NCBI GenBank assembly: GCA_002414665.1 | Contig: DIAF01000011.1 | Span: 41,999-94,637, forward strand | From: Halieaceae bacterium UBA5085 | GTDB lineage: Bacteria > Pseudomonadota > Gammaproteobacteria > Pseudomonadales > Halieaceae | Direction: 5' to 3' | Length of the DNA stretch: 52,639 nt | Shown: positions 35,124-43,513 of the stretch, in pieces | Numbering within the stretch: the stretch's first letter is position 1 | Layout of the letters: each line of letters starts with the position of its first letter | Program-made: the position numbers and the translations under genes | Notes under the pieces: model-generated | What the model was told of the DNA's origin: nothing | The model's database searches: none | The model's input: only the letters and a program-made list of their open reading frames with translations

Positions 35124-35755
35124 CTGCTTCAAAATCTGCTGTTCAGTACGGGTATCATAAGGGTAATCTGCGCGATCGACTGCTCGAGACTGCGCAGAAA
35201 CTGCTGCAAAACGAGGAGCTCAGCGCTTTAAGCCTGCGCCGTGTGGCGAGGGACGTGGGGGTCGCTCCCTCGGCAATCTATAATCACTTCAAGAGCCTCG
35301 ACGAGCTTTTGGCGGCGATTGCTGCCGATGGTTATCGTCAGATCGAGGCACTCGAGCGTGTGGCCTACGATACGATCGCCGATCCTGAGGCTTGTCTGCG
35401 CCATCTCACCCGCGAATATCTGCATTTTGCCGCGAGCAACCCCAGCCTGTATCGCCTGATGTTCAGTCGGGCCGTGCTGGGGTACCGGGCACTTCCGGAA
35501 GTCGATGAAGCCGGCGACACGAGTTTCAGGGTGTCGGTGGAATGGTGGTATGGCAGTGGCTCCTATGACCCCTCGAAGTCGGCCATTCATTATCCGTATG
35601 CGCTTGCCGTCTGGTCGCTTTGCCACGGTGCAGCCATGCAAATGCTCGATGGCATGGTTACCGTGGGTGAGGCCCCGGAGATCAGCGTCGACGCGCTCGC
35701 AGACGCGCTTATGAACGTTTTCCTGAGAGGCGCGCTGGTCGGAGTGCCAAAATAG
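35120..35755 (+). CDS. TetR-family regulator of the island (candidate)
   Basis: A 211-residue TetR/AcrR-type protein. Helix-turn-helix at about residues 37-58 (SLRRVARDVGVAPSAIYNHF) preceded by RDRLLETAQKLL; the C-terminal ligand domain resembles the WHG-type group (LAVWSLCHGAAMQMLDG). Start GTG at 35120, coupled to the transporter stop. TetR proteins bind palindromes of 13-30 bases near or over promoters and leave upon ligand binding. It is the only transcription factor among the accessory genes, and six matching palindromes lie around it, including one upstream of its own operon, so it is the leading candidate to bind TGAAC-NNN-GTTCA as a repressor. Confidence 0.92.
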   Translation: MTASKSAVQYGYHKGNLRDRLLETAQKLLQNEELSALSLRRVARDVGVAPSAIYNHFKSLDELLAAIAADGYRQIEALERVAYDTIADPEACLRHLTREYLHFAASNPSLYRLMFSRAVLGYRALPEVDEAGDTSFRVSVEWWYGSGSYDPSKSAIHYPYALAVWSLCHGAAMQMLDGMVTVGEAPEISVDALADALMNVFLRGALVGVPK

Positions 35756-35758
35756 GCC

Positions 35759-35787
35759 TTGACGAATCCTGAATCTTGTAGTTTAAA
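35759..35787 (+). promoter_or_regulatory. Promoter of the TonB-receptor operon (site D)
   Basis: TTGACG at 35759-35764 (5 of 6) and TTTAAA at 35782-35787 (4 of 6), 17 bases apart. Operator D1 begins at the next base. Confidence 0.62.
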
Positions 35788-35820
35788 TGAACACTGTTCA
35801 TATGAACGCTGTTCATTTAA
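35783..35820. promoter_or_regulatory. Double operator D1/D2, palindrome of palindromes
   Basis: Two cores, TGAAC-ACT-GTTCA (35788-35800) and TGAAC-GCT-GTTCA (35803-35815), with centres 15 bases apart, together form a 38-base palindrome in which 17 of 19 pairs match. This is the only double site, placed before the outer-membrane receptor gene. Confidence 0.88.
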
Positions 35821-35844
35821 CAACCTACGAGCCGGGAGTCGCAT

Positions 35845-38025
35845 ATGATTAGGACCTTGTCACTGAAAGTAGCTGCCGTGTCGACCCTCGGCTTGAGTGT
35901 TGCACTGACCAGCGAGCCCGGCTTCAGCCAGGAGCTGGAGGAAGTGCTGGTGACAGCGCGCAAGCGCCAGGAAAACCTGCAGCAAGTACCCATTGCCATC
36001 AGCGCGCTCACGGCGAAGGATATTGCCGAGGCCGGCCTGGTGCGTTTGCAGGATATTACCCAGCTGGTTCCCAACATGAGCTACCTGGAGCCATTGAGCA
36101 ACAAATTTACCAATATCACACTGCGCGGCATTTCCTCCGGTGGCGGCCTGGGCAACGACCCGGCCGTGGGTGTCTATATCGATGAGGTGTATATCGGTCG
36201 AGACTCGGGTTTCAACAGCGATTTGCTGGACATTGAACGGGTAGAGGTTCTGAAGGGCCCCCAGGGGACTCTATTCGGTCGCAACACCACCGTCGGCGCA
36301 ATCAACATCACAACCAAACGGCCGGGCACAGAACTCGAGGGCATGGTGCTACTGGATGTGGGTGATTATAACTATACCCGCATGGGCGGCCTGATCAGTG
36401 TACCGCTGACGGATAACCTGGCTGCAAAACTCTCGGTTGTGGATGTCGAGCGCGACGGCTTTCTTGACAACAGCTTTGGTGGCACGGTTAACAATCTCGA
36501 CTACACGACCAGCCGCGGACAGCTTTTGTGGACGGTCAACGAGCGAATGGACGTATTGCTTACCGCCAGCTACCGGGAGAGCAAAGGTCGAGGCAATGCC
36601 TACATAACACGCTTCCAGGGAGAGCCCCTTGAAAAGACCTATGACGTCAGTATCCCGGACCCTGGCTTTGAAGACGTTGAAGACAGCATGTATGCGCTGC
36701 ACGTTAACTATGACTTTGACAACGTCACCCTCACCTCTGTCACGTCGATGCAGTCCTTGGAGGAGGATTACAAGCAGGATTCGGATTGGACCCCCCTGGA
36801 TGACCTGACGGGTATTGATACGCGCGATATGGAATCCTGGAGCCAGGAGTTCCGTTTGGAAAGCAACGCTGACGCACGTTTGAACTGGGTGGTTGGCACC
36901 TATTTTTATCATCAGGAATTTGATGTGTTTACCCAGTCGCTGAGTGGGAGCGATACCATCTTCGCGTTCTTTGGTCTGACCGACCTGATTGGCAGCGGCT
37001 TGCTGCCCTCGGACATCAGCCCCGGTTTACCGAACGGTGTGGATATCAACGCGACGTCTTCGATTGAAACCGATAGCCTGTCGTTTTTCGGTAATGCGAC
37101 CTACGATCTCACAGATCAGTGGAGCGTGACAGGTGGCTTGCGTTATTCAGAGGACGACAAGAACCTGGATTATGAACAAAAGGCTGACCCTCTCGCCGGT
37201 GCCGTAGGCTTCTCGAACTTTGTGTTGCAGGATGAGCAGGACGATGGCGAGTTAACATCCACTTTAAGCCTGAATTGGCAGCCCAGTGAAAATATCCTGG
37301 CTTATGCCAGCTACGCCAGTGGGTATAAAGCGGGCGGCTTCAACAATGGTGTCAGTACCACGGCATCTCTGGTCAGCTTTGATGCTGAAACATTGGATGC
37401 CTACGAGCTCGGTTTGAAGTCCACCCTCCTGGACAATACGCTACGCGTGAATGTCGCGGTATTCCATATGGAGTACAAAGACAAACAGGAGAGCCGCTTT
37501 GTTGCCGGAGCCGGCTTCCAGCAGAGCAATGCGGGTGAAGCGGTCAGTGATGGCTTTGAAGTCGACTTTGAGTGGGTGCCTCTGGAACGTTGGACAGTGT
37601 ATGGAGCGTTGGGTTACGCGGATGCCGAGTATGATGAGTATGTGCTCGACGCGAACACGGATTACAGTGGCAATAAATTAACGCGAGCGCCTGAATGGAC
37701 TGCCAGCCTCGGCGTGCAGACAGAGTGGAACTTTAGCGACTATCTGCAGGGAAGCCTGCGCGTGGACTACGCCTATCAGGATGACTTTTTCCTGCAGCCC
37801 AATAATGATCCGTTCTTTACTGCAGATAGTCAGGGTATTGTTAACGCCAGACTCGGCATTTCCGGTAGTGATGATAGTTGGCAAGTGACGCTGTGGGGTC
37901 GGAATCTTACCGATGACGACAACGTGAATAATCTGTTTGGCGCCAGCTCATTTGTGTTCCCGCTTTACCACTATGCGCTGATTGCTCCGCGTACCTACGG
38001 CGCTGAGTTGCGATTCCGGTTCTGA
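35845..38025 (+). CDS. TonB-dependent outer-membrane receptor
   Basis: A 726-residue protein with a signal peptide ending near EPGFSQ, then EEVLVTARKRQENLQQVPIAISALT, the TonB-box/plug start typical of the receptors expanded in sphingomonads and marine gammaproteobacteria. The plug holds IDEVYIGRDSGFNSDLLDIERVEVLKGPQGTLFGRNTT; the barrel ends in aromatic YGAELRFRF. It should import the large or scarce substrate of this island. It heads an operon with pepN-like, S12 hydrolase and asparaginase-like genes (gaps 26, -4 and 34) and is controlled by the double operator D. Ligand unknown. Confidence 0.94.
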   Translation: MIRTLSLKVAAVSTLGLSVALTSEPGFSQELEEVLVTARKRQENLQQVPIAISALTAKDIAEAGLVRLQDITQLVPNMSYLEPLSNKFTNITLRGISSGGGLGNDPAVGVYIDEVYIGRDSGFNSDLLDIERVEVLKGPQGTLFGRNTTVGAINITTKRPGTELEGMVLLDVGDYNYTRMGGLISVPLTDNLAAKLSVVDVERDGFLDNSFGGTVNNLDYTTSRGQLLWTVNERMDVLLTASYRESKGRGNAYITRFQGEPLEKTYDVSIPDPGFEDVEDSMYALHVNYDFDNVTLTSVTSMQSLEEDYKQDSDWTPLDDLTGIDTRDMESWSQEFRLESNADARLNWVVGTYFYHQEFDVFTQSLSGSDTIFAFFGLTDLIGSGLLPSDISPGLPNGVDINATSSIETDSLSFFGNATYDLTDQWSVTGGLRYSEDDKNLDYEQKADPLAGAVGFSNFVLQDEQDDGELTSTLSLNWQPSENILAYASYASGYKAGGFNNGVSTTASLVSFDAETLDAYELGLKSTLLDNTLRVNVAVFHMEYKDKQESRFVAGAGFQQSNAGEAVSDGFEVDFEWVPLERWTVYGALGYADAEYDEYVLDANTDYSGNKLTRAPEWTASLGVQTEWNFSDYLQGSLRVDYAYQDDFFLQPNNDPFFTADSQGIVNARLGISGSDDSWQVTLWGRNLTDDDNVNNLFGASSFVFPLYHYALIAPRTYGAELRFRF

Positions 38026-38051
38026 TTCCAGGCGCTGCAGGGTCATACCCC

Positions 38052-40703
38052 TTGACTACTCCGGCTCCCAATCGCAAACCGCAGCCGATCCGGCTGCGGG
38101 ACTACGCTCCATTTCCTTTTCTGGTGAAGTCTGTACGGCTGCAGGTTGAGCTGGACCGCAAGGCAACGGTGGTCGAAAGCCACCTGCTGCTGGAGCGCAA
38201 GTTTGGAGAGATCGTCCCGTTGCAGCTCAATGGCGTTGGCCTCTCTCTGGATGCCATCGCGCTGGACGGCGAGGCGTTGCCGCCCACCCAGTACAGGTTG
38301 GAAGGCGACGTGCTGAGTATCTTCGATCTTCCGCCGCGCTGTACCCTGATGACCCGAACGACAATCAGTCCGGCCGCTAATGAAGGTGACGAGGGCTTGT
38401 TCGAGCTCTCTGGCAAACTTGCCACCCAGTGTGAGGCCGAGGGCTTGCGCCGGATCACCTGGTTTCCGGACCGGCCCGATGTGCTGTCAATTTACTCGGT
38501 TACCCTGATTGGCCTGCCCTCGACTTACCCGGTCATGCTCAGCAACGGGCACCCTGTAGAAGAGGGCGTACTGCTGGACGGGCGTCGCTGGGTGCGCTGG
38601 GAGGATCCCTTTCCCAAACCGTCCTATATTTTTGCCATTGTTGCCGGAGACTTTGCCTGTCTCAACGATGAATACATCACCGGTAGCGGCCGCAGGATCG
38701 AACTGGGGATCTACGCCGATCAGGATCGTATCAGCGAGTGCGATTTTGCCATGGGCGCGCTGAAGCGTGCCCTTCGCTGGGAAGAAGACAAATACTGTCG
38801 CGAGTACGATCTTGATGTTTACAATATTGTCGCGCTGACCGGCCATGTCGGGGCGATGGAGAACAAGGGGCTCAACATCTTCGACGCCAATGGGATCTGC
38901 GCCGACCCGGAAATCACTACCGACGCCGACTACCTGATCATCGAGCGCATTCTCGCCCACGAGGTGTTCCACAACTGGACCGGCAACCGGGTGACCTGTC
39001 GCGACTGGTTTCAGCTGTGCCTGAAGGAAGGCCTGACGCGCTATCGGGACCAGTGTTTTTCTCAGGATATGTCCGGCGCGGGGGTCAAGCGCATTGAGTT
39101 CGTCAAGGCCCTGCAGCGCAACCAGTTCCCGGAAGATGACGGCCCGGCGACTCATGCGGTCAAGCCTGACGAGTACATCGAGATTCGCAACTTCTACACC
39201 CCAACGGTCTACGAAAAAGGCGCCGAAGTTATACGTATGCTGCAGTGTCTGGTCGGCGATGCGTTGTTCCGTCAGGGTGTCCAGCAGTACCTTGAACGGT
39301 ATGACCTGCAGGCTGTCACCACAGAGGATTTTATTTCGACCATTCAGGATGTCAGCGGCTACGACCTGTCGCAGTTCTATCGTTGGTATGACCAGGCCGG
39401 TCGCCCGCGCGTAGAGGCCAGTGGGAGCTACGATCCTGCAACCCGGTGCTATGAACTGCGGTTGAGTCAGTCGACGCCCGCAACGCCGGGCCAGCCCTCT
39501 AAAGCGCCGTTTCATATCCCCGTGCTCGCGGGATTGCTGGATCAGGCCGGGAATGAGTTATCTGTCAGTCACCCGGATATCAGAACGGTAGACGGCAACC
39601 TGTTGCTGGAGTTGCGGCAGGAATCCCAGACCTTCCGGTTCGAGAGCATGTCCTCTGAACCAGTGCCGTCACTGCTGCGGGGTTTCTCCGCCCCGGTATC
39701 CCTGCAGGCAGGTTTGTCCAATGAGCAACTGGCCTTGCTCTGGTCCAGGGACACCGATTCCTACAATCGCTGGCAAGCGGGTCAGTCACTGGCGATCAAT
39801 GTCACCCGGAAGCTGGCGAGGCATTGGCATGCGAAAACTCCTCTGGTGCTGGAACAAGTCTTCTCCGACACCTGGTCTGCGCTGCTTCGGGACGAGGAAG
39901 CGGAGCCGGGTCTGCTTGCGGAGTTGCTCTCGCTGCCGGAAGAGCCGACCCTGAGTGCAGGACTGGACCAGATTGATATTGATGGCCACTATGCCGCCCG
40001 GGCTTATATCGCCGGGCAACTGGCCAGGAACAATCGCCAGCAGTTGCTTGAGCGCTACCATGCACTGGCTGATGCCGGGCCGTACGTATTCTCGGCTGAG
40101 GCGACCGGTCGTCGCAGCCTGCGCAATCGCTGCCTGGAGCTGCTGCTGGCCGACCCGGACCAGGATATTCTCGCTCTCTGCCTCGCCCAGATCCGCAGCA
40201 GTGAAAACATGACAGACGGTTTTGCGGCGCTCGCCGCCCTCTGCCATGTGGACTGCGAGGAACGGGACGAGGGCCTCGCCGACTTTTACCAGCGCTGGAA
40301 ACACAAGCCGCCCGTAATTGACAAATGGTTTAACGCCCAGGCGCTTTCGCGCCTGCCAAATGCCGTTGATCTGATGCTTGAACTGGAACAGCACCCGGCC
40401 ATGGATATCATGAATGCTCCAAGGGCGATGGCTTTCTATGGCGGATTTTTCCGCCAGAACCGGGTCGGCTTTAACGAGCCCAGCGGTCGCGCCTACGACA
40501 TGCTGGCCGAGCGTTTGATTCTGGTCGACGGGTTCAAGCCGGGTTCGACGTACTGGCTGATGCCGCAGATACTGCAATGGCGCAGGTTTGACCCCGGCAG
40601 GCAGGAGCTGATGCGCGCAGCGCTCAGGAAAGTACTGGACGCGAATATATCCAAAGGACTCTACGAGATCGTGAGCAAAGCCCTGGCTGGAGAAACAGCA
40701 TGA
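38052..40703 (+). CDS. pepN: Aminopeptidase N (M1) family
   Basis: An 883-residue zinc aminopeptidase, the E. coli PepN length. The exopeptidase motif GAMENKGLNIF lies near 267-277; the zinc site H303-E304-x-x-H307-x18-E326 is intact (HEVFHNW and KEGLT); the transition-state Tyr is in TVYEKGAEVIRM. Differences from housekeeping PepN, such as KEGLTRYRDQCF in place of the usual VFRDQ, and its place in the receptor operon suggest an island-specific paralogue for peptide breakdown rather than the main cell enzyme. No signal peptide. Start TTG at 38052 is the only reasonable one before the conserved N terminus; its ribosome site is weak. Confidence 0.93.
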   Translation: MTTPAPNRKPQPIRLRDYAPFPFLVKSVRLQVELDRKATVVESHLLLERKFGEIVPLQLNGVGLSLDAIALDGEALPPTQYRLEGDVLSIFDLPPRCTLMTRTTISPAANEGDEGLFELSGKLATQCEAEGLRRITWFPDRPDVLSIYSVTLIGLPSTYPVMLSNGHPVEEGVLLDGRRWVRWEDPFPKPSYIFAIVAGDFACLNDEYITGSGRRIELGIYADQDRISECDFAMGALKRALRWEEDKYCREYDLDVYNIVALTGHVGAMENKGLNIFDANGICADPEITTDADYLIIERILAHEVFHNWTGNRVTCRDWFQLCLKEGLTRYRDQCFSQDMSGAGVKRIEFVKALQRNQFPEDDGPATHAVKPDEYIEIRNFYTPTVYEKGAEVIRMLQCLVGDALFRQGVQQYLERYDLQAVTTEDFISTIQDVSGYDLSQFYRWYDQAGRPRVEASGSYDPATRCYELRLSQSTPATPGQPSKAPFHIPVLAGLLDQAGNELSVSHPDIRTVDGNLLLELRQESQTFRFESMSSEPVPSLLRGFSAPVSLQAGLSNEQLALLWSRDTDSYNRWQAGQSLAINVTRKLARHWHAKTPLVLEQVFSDTWSALLRDEEAEPGLLAELLSLPEEPTLSAGLDQIDIDGHYAARAYIAGQLARNNRQQLLERYHALADAGPYVFSAEATGRRSLRNRCLELLLADPDQDILALCLAQIRSSENMTDGFAALAALCHVDCEERDEGLADFYQRWKHKPPVIDKWFNAQALSRLPNAVDLMLELEQHPAMDIMNAPRAMAFYGGFFRQNRVGFNEPSGRAYDMLAERLILVDGFKPGSTYWLMPQILQWRRFDPGRQELMRAALRKVLDANISKGLYEIVSKALAGETA

Positions 40704-41812
40704 AAGACTTTGTTAAACACCTCGACGACACTGTGCCGGCACAGCTGTCGGCGCTGAACTTGCCGGGTTGTGCGCTGGCGCTGATTGAGAACTCCGAAGT
40801 CACCGACCTGCGCTGCTACGGCTATGCGGATGTCAAGGCGCAAGTACCGTTAAGCGAACGCAGTATTTTCCAGATTGCCTCCATTTCCAAGTCAGTTACG
40901 GCCTGGGGAATCATGAAGCTGGTGGAGGCTGGCAAGCTGGATCTGGATGCGTCGATCGATACCTACCTGACGCGCTGGCATCTGCCGCCATCGCAGTATG
41001 ACGCGAAGGCAGTCACGCCCAGGCTGTTGCTGATGCACTTTGGTGGCACCTCGCTCTCGGGTTGCGGCGGTACGCTCTACCATGATACCTGGTACACCGT
41101 GGACGATATTCTCTACGGGCGAACGCCTTCCCTTGACGAGCGGCAGCTGGAGTACTGTCTGAAATGGGGGCTTGATCCGGACTCCTATGGCATGCCGGTC
41201 CAACTGCTGCATGAGCCTGGAACCGTCTTCGCATACTCGGGTGGCGGATTTACCATTCTGGAGTTGATTATCGAGGAGATCACTGGGAAAACCTTTACCG
41301 AATTCATGAGTGAGGCAATTCTCAATCCCCTGGGAATGCCCGAGTCCAGCTTTGAAATACGCGACGCGCAGCTGCCGCTGGTGGCGAAACCCTACAGCGA
41401 TGACCTGGAGGAAATCCCGCTGTATCGCACCAACGGCAAAGCCGCCGGAGGCATGTATTCCACCATCACGGAACTGGCGCGGTTTGCCTGCGCCGAAATG
41501 CAGGGCCCCAGTGGTGAGCCGGCGGGTCGCGGTGTACTTGGCCCTGCGTCCATTGCTGAAATGCAACGCCCTGACCGCTATGCCGAGACCCAGATGGATA
41601 TGGACTTTTACACCGGCCTGGGCCACTACGTGCTGGACCTGGGGAACATTCGCGCCGTGCAGCATACCGGCGGCAATCCCGGCTGGCGCAGCGTCTACAC
41701 GGTTATTCCTGAGAAAAAACTCGGCTTCGTCTGTCTTATCAATAGCGCTGGCGGCAACGATCTGTGGATGGATCTGATACAGCAGTGGTCTGCGACCTTC
41801 ATGGCAGAGTGA
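40700..41812 (+). CDS. Serine hydrolase, beta-lactamase (S12) family
   Basis: A 370-residue serine hydrolase of the class C/esterase type. The nucleophile motif is S61-I-S-K64, followed by a YSG motif in VFAYSGGGF (Tyr as general base) and a HTG motif in VQHTGGNPGW. No signal peptide, so cytoplasmic. Family members include D-amino-acid peptidases, esterases and MlrB, which opens linearised microcystin. It overlaps the pepN stop by 4 bases (ATGA), tying it to peptide degradation. A second, dissimilar S12 gene lies 525 bases on, on the other strand. Confidence 0.88.
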   Translation: MKDFVKHLDDTVPAQLSALNLPGCALALIENSEVTDLRCYGYADVKAQVPLSERSIFQIASISKSVTAWGIMKLVEAGKLDLDASIDTYLTRWHLPPSQYDAKAVTPRLLLMHFGGTSLSGCGGTLYHDTWYTVDDILYGRTPSLDERQLEYCLKWGLDPDSYGMPVQLLHEPGTVFAYSGGGFTILELIIEEITGKTFTEFMSEAILNPLGMPESSFEIRDAQLPLVAKPYSDDLEEIPLYRTNGKAAGGMYSTITELARFACAEMQGPSGEPAGRGVLGPASIAEMQRPDRYAETQMDMDFYTGLGHYVLDLGNIRAVQHTGGNPGWRSVYTVIPEKKLGFVCLINSAGGNDLWMDLIQQWSATFMAE

Positions 41813-41846
41813 TCAGGCAGGTGGTAGTGGAGTTGTCAGCATAGCG

Positions 41847-42347
41847 ATGCAACTGGCCCTGATCGAAACCGGCGGCACGATCAACGGGATCCTCTCACCT
41901 GAGCAGGCACCCCCGCAGAGCTGCGTTCTGCGCTGGCTGGACTGTAATCGGGAGCGTTTCGACCTGGATATAGCGTTCACCCCGGTCGTGATGAAGGACT
42001 CCCGCGCTATTGATGACAGCGACCGGGCCGCCGTGGCGGCAGCGATAGAGGCCTCGCTCGCTGACTGCATACTCATACCTCATGGCACCTACACGATGCC
42101 CGAGACCGGTGTCTATTTGCTGCAACACTTGAGCGGGATGGCGCTGAAAAAATCCATTGTGCTGGTTGGGTCACTGATTCCCCTGGAAGAGCCGGATTCC
42201 GATGCGCCGGCGAACCTGGAGTTTGCGTTGGAGCGCCTGCGTAGCAGGGTTCCCGGCGTCGGGATCGTCATGGAAGGAAGAAGCTGGGACCCCGGCGAGG
42301 TACGCAAGGATCTCGCAACGGGAAAGTATGTCCCGCTCAGGGCCTGA
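41847..42347 (+). CDS. One-domain asparaginase-like protein
   Basis: A 166-residue protein that corresponds only to the N-terminal domain of type I/II asparaginases (usually about 330 residues). It keeps the first catalytic Thr motif ETGGTI (near residue 8) and the second motif as HGTYTMPETG, and a late LVGSLIPLEEPDSDAPANLEFAL. In canonical enzymes the second motif is HGTDTM; here the substrate-binding Asp is Tyr. There is no second domain downstream: the convergent gene overlaps its last 11 bases. It may be an assembled short-form amidase or a binding protein. Last gene of the receptor operon. Confidence 0.8.
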   Translation: MQLALIETGGTINGILSPEQAPPQSCVLRWLDCNRERFDLDIAFTPVVMKDSRAIDDSDRAAVAAAIEASLADCILIPHGTYTMPETGVYLLQHLSGMALKKSIVLVGSLIPLEEPDSDAPANLEFALERLRSRVPGVGIVMEGRSWDPGEVRKDLATGKYVPLRA

Positions 42348-43386
42348 CTGACGGTGCAGGCCCGTTCGGAAAAACAATCTGCAGCAGCTGTTCCAGGAAC
42401 AGGTTGTGTTGCGCGCCGTCATGGTTCAGCGTGCCGCTCAGGCTCAAGCGCTCCTCCGGGCAGTAGTACATGAAGGATCCCCAGTGGCCGAGGTGCCCCC
42501 ACAGGGTTTTGCCGTGGATGACCTTCCTGCCGATGCCCATGGCGTAGTGGTAGCCCTCCTTGGCGAGTTTGCCCTTGAGAAATATATCCAGAGTTTCCGG
42601 CTGAACTGTGAGCTTGCCGGCGAAGGTCGCGCGCAGAAACCTGTCCAGGTCCTGAAGCGTTGATACGTGTCCTCCCGCGGCCCAGTCACAACTGCCGTTG
42701 ATCTGCAGGGCATCGATGTAATCGCCATTCATGTTGATATAGCAGTGGGACAAATCGCCCCGTGCCGGTTCATGTCCCTCCAGGTAGGTCTGATCCATGC
42801 CGAGCGGGTCGAATATGTTTTTCCGGCACAGTTGCGCGTAGGAGGTCCCGGTCACCTGTTCCAGCAGTAGACCGAGCAGAACGTAGCCGGTATCAGAGTA
42901 GTGATAGATTTCGCCGGGTGCGCCCACCAGCTTCGCGTTGTCCAGTGCCCATTCGGCGATCTCTTCCGGCGCCCGAAACTTTCCGGGGTCGCTCGCCAGC
43001 ACCTGGAACCATTCTTCAGATAGCGCAAAGTCATTGAAGCCGGCGCGGTGATGGAGCAATAGCTCCAGTGTGATTTCTTCCCGGTGATGGCCCTCAGCGA
43101 CGGGAACCCGGGCGGCAATGTTCGCAGGCAGCAGTTCTACCGCCGGTGTTTGCAGACTTATCTGGCTTTGTTCGAGCAGTTGCGCGCAGAGCAGGCCGGT
43201 AAAGGTTTTGCTCATGCTGGCGATGCGAAAGGCATGGTCGGGTTTCAGTTCTGCGTTATCCTCCCGACAGTATTTCCCGGCCGCACCCTGAAAGTGCAAC
43301 TGCTGAAAGGGGGCGTTGATTCCCAGTAGTACCCCCGGCGCCTCTGCTGCCGTTGCTGTGATGAGTTGTTGTATCTGCTTATCCAC
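42337..43386 (-). CDS. Serine hydrolase, beta-lactamase (S12) family, second copy
   Basis: A 349-residue hydrolase: nucleophile motif S57-M-S-K60, general-base motif YSDTGYVLLG, and HLGHWGSFMYY with a HxG-type third motif near the C terminus. No signal peptide. It differs in sequence from the S12 protein at 40700, so it is not a recent duplicate. Start GTG at 43386 with AGGAG 8 bases upstream. It is transcribed divergently from the acyl-ligase operon, with operator E between them, so both directions are probably co-regulated. Confidence 0.87.
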   Translation of the reverse strand: MDKQIQQLITATAAEAPGVLLGINAPFQQLHFQGAAGKYCREDNAELKPDHAFRIASMSKTFTGLLCAQLLEQSQISLQTPAVELLPANIAARVPVAEGHHREEITLELLLHHRAGFNDFALSEEWFQVLASDPGKFRAPEEIAEWALDNAKLVGAPGEIYHYSDTGYVLLGLLLEQVTGTSYAQLCRKNIFDPLGMDQTYLEGHEPARGDLSHCYINMNGDYIDALQINGSCDWAAGGHVSTLQDLDRFLRATFAGKLTVQPETLDIFLKGKLAKEGYHYAMGIGRKVIHGKTLWGHLGHWGSFMYYCPEERLSLSGTLNHDGAQHNLFLEQLLQIVFPNGPAPSVRP

Positions 43387-43425
43387 GAGGGCTCCTGTCT
43401 GAAGATGCGGGAAGCGTTAATTTGC

Positions 43426-43453
43426 TTGCCAGACCATGGGATTCTGCTAATAT
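43426..43453 (+). promoter_or_regulatory. Promoter of the ligase-transaminase-thiolase operon (site E)
   Basis: TTGCCA at 43426-43431, 16 bases, then TGC-TAATAT with the -10 at 43448-43453; the TG one base upstream makes it an extended -10. The operator overlaps the -10. On the minus strand the same palindrome contains a perfect TATAAT (43472-43467), without a good -35. Confidence 0.65.
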
Positions 43454-43470
43454 GAACACTGTTCATATTA
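43448..43470. promoter_or_regulatory. Operator E, 23-base perfect palindrome
   Basis: Core TGAAC-ACT-GTTCA at 43453-43465; all 11 arm pairs match around centre 43459. It lies between the minus-strand S12 hydrolase and the seven-gene plus-strand operon. Confidence 0.88.
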
Positions 43471-43513
43471 TAAGTCAACGCGCAACCGCAGCGCGAAAGG
43501 CAGGGTAGAACAC

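Noticed and set aside
41847..42347. Asparaginase-like gene as a truncated pseudogene
   Set aside because: The first domain is complete, ends in a natural stop, and no remnant of the second domain is found in any frame of the following DNA, which is an intact convergent gene.
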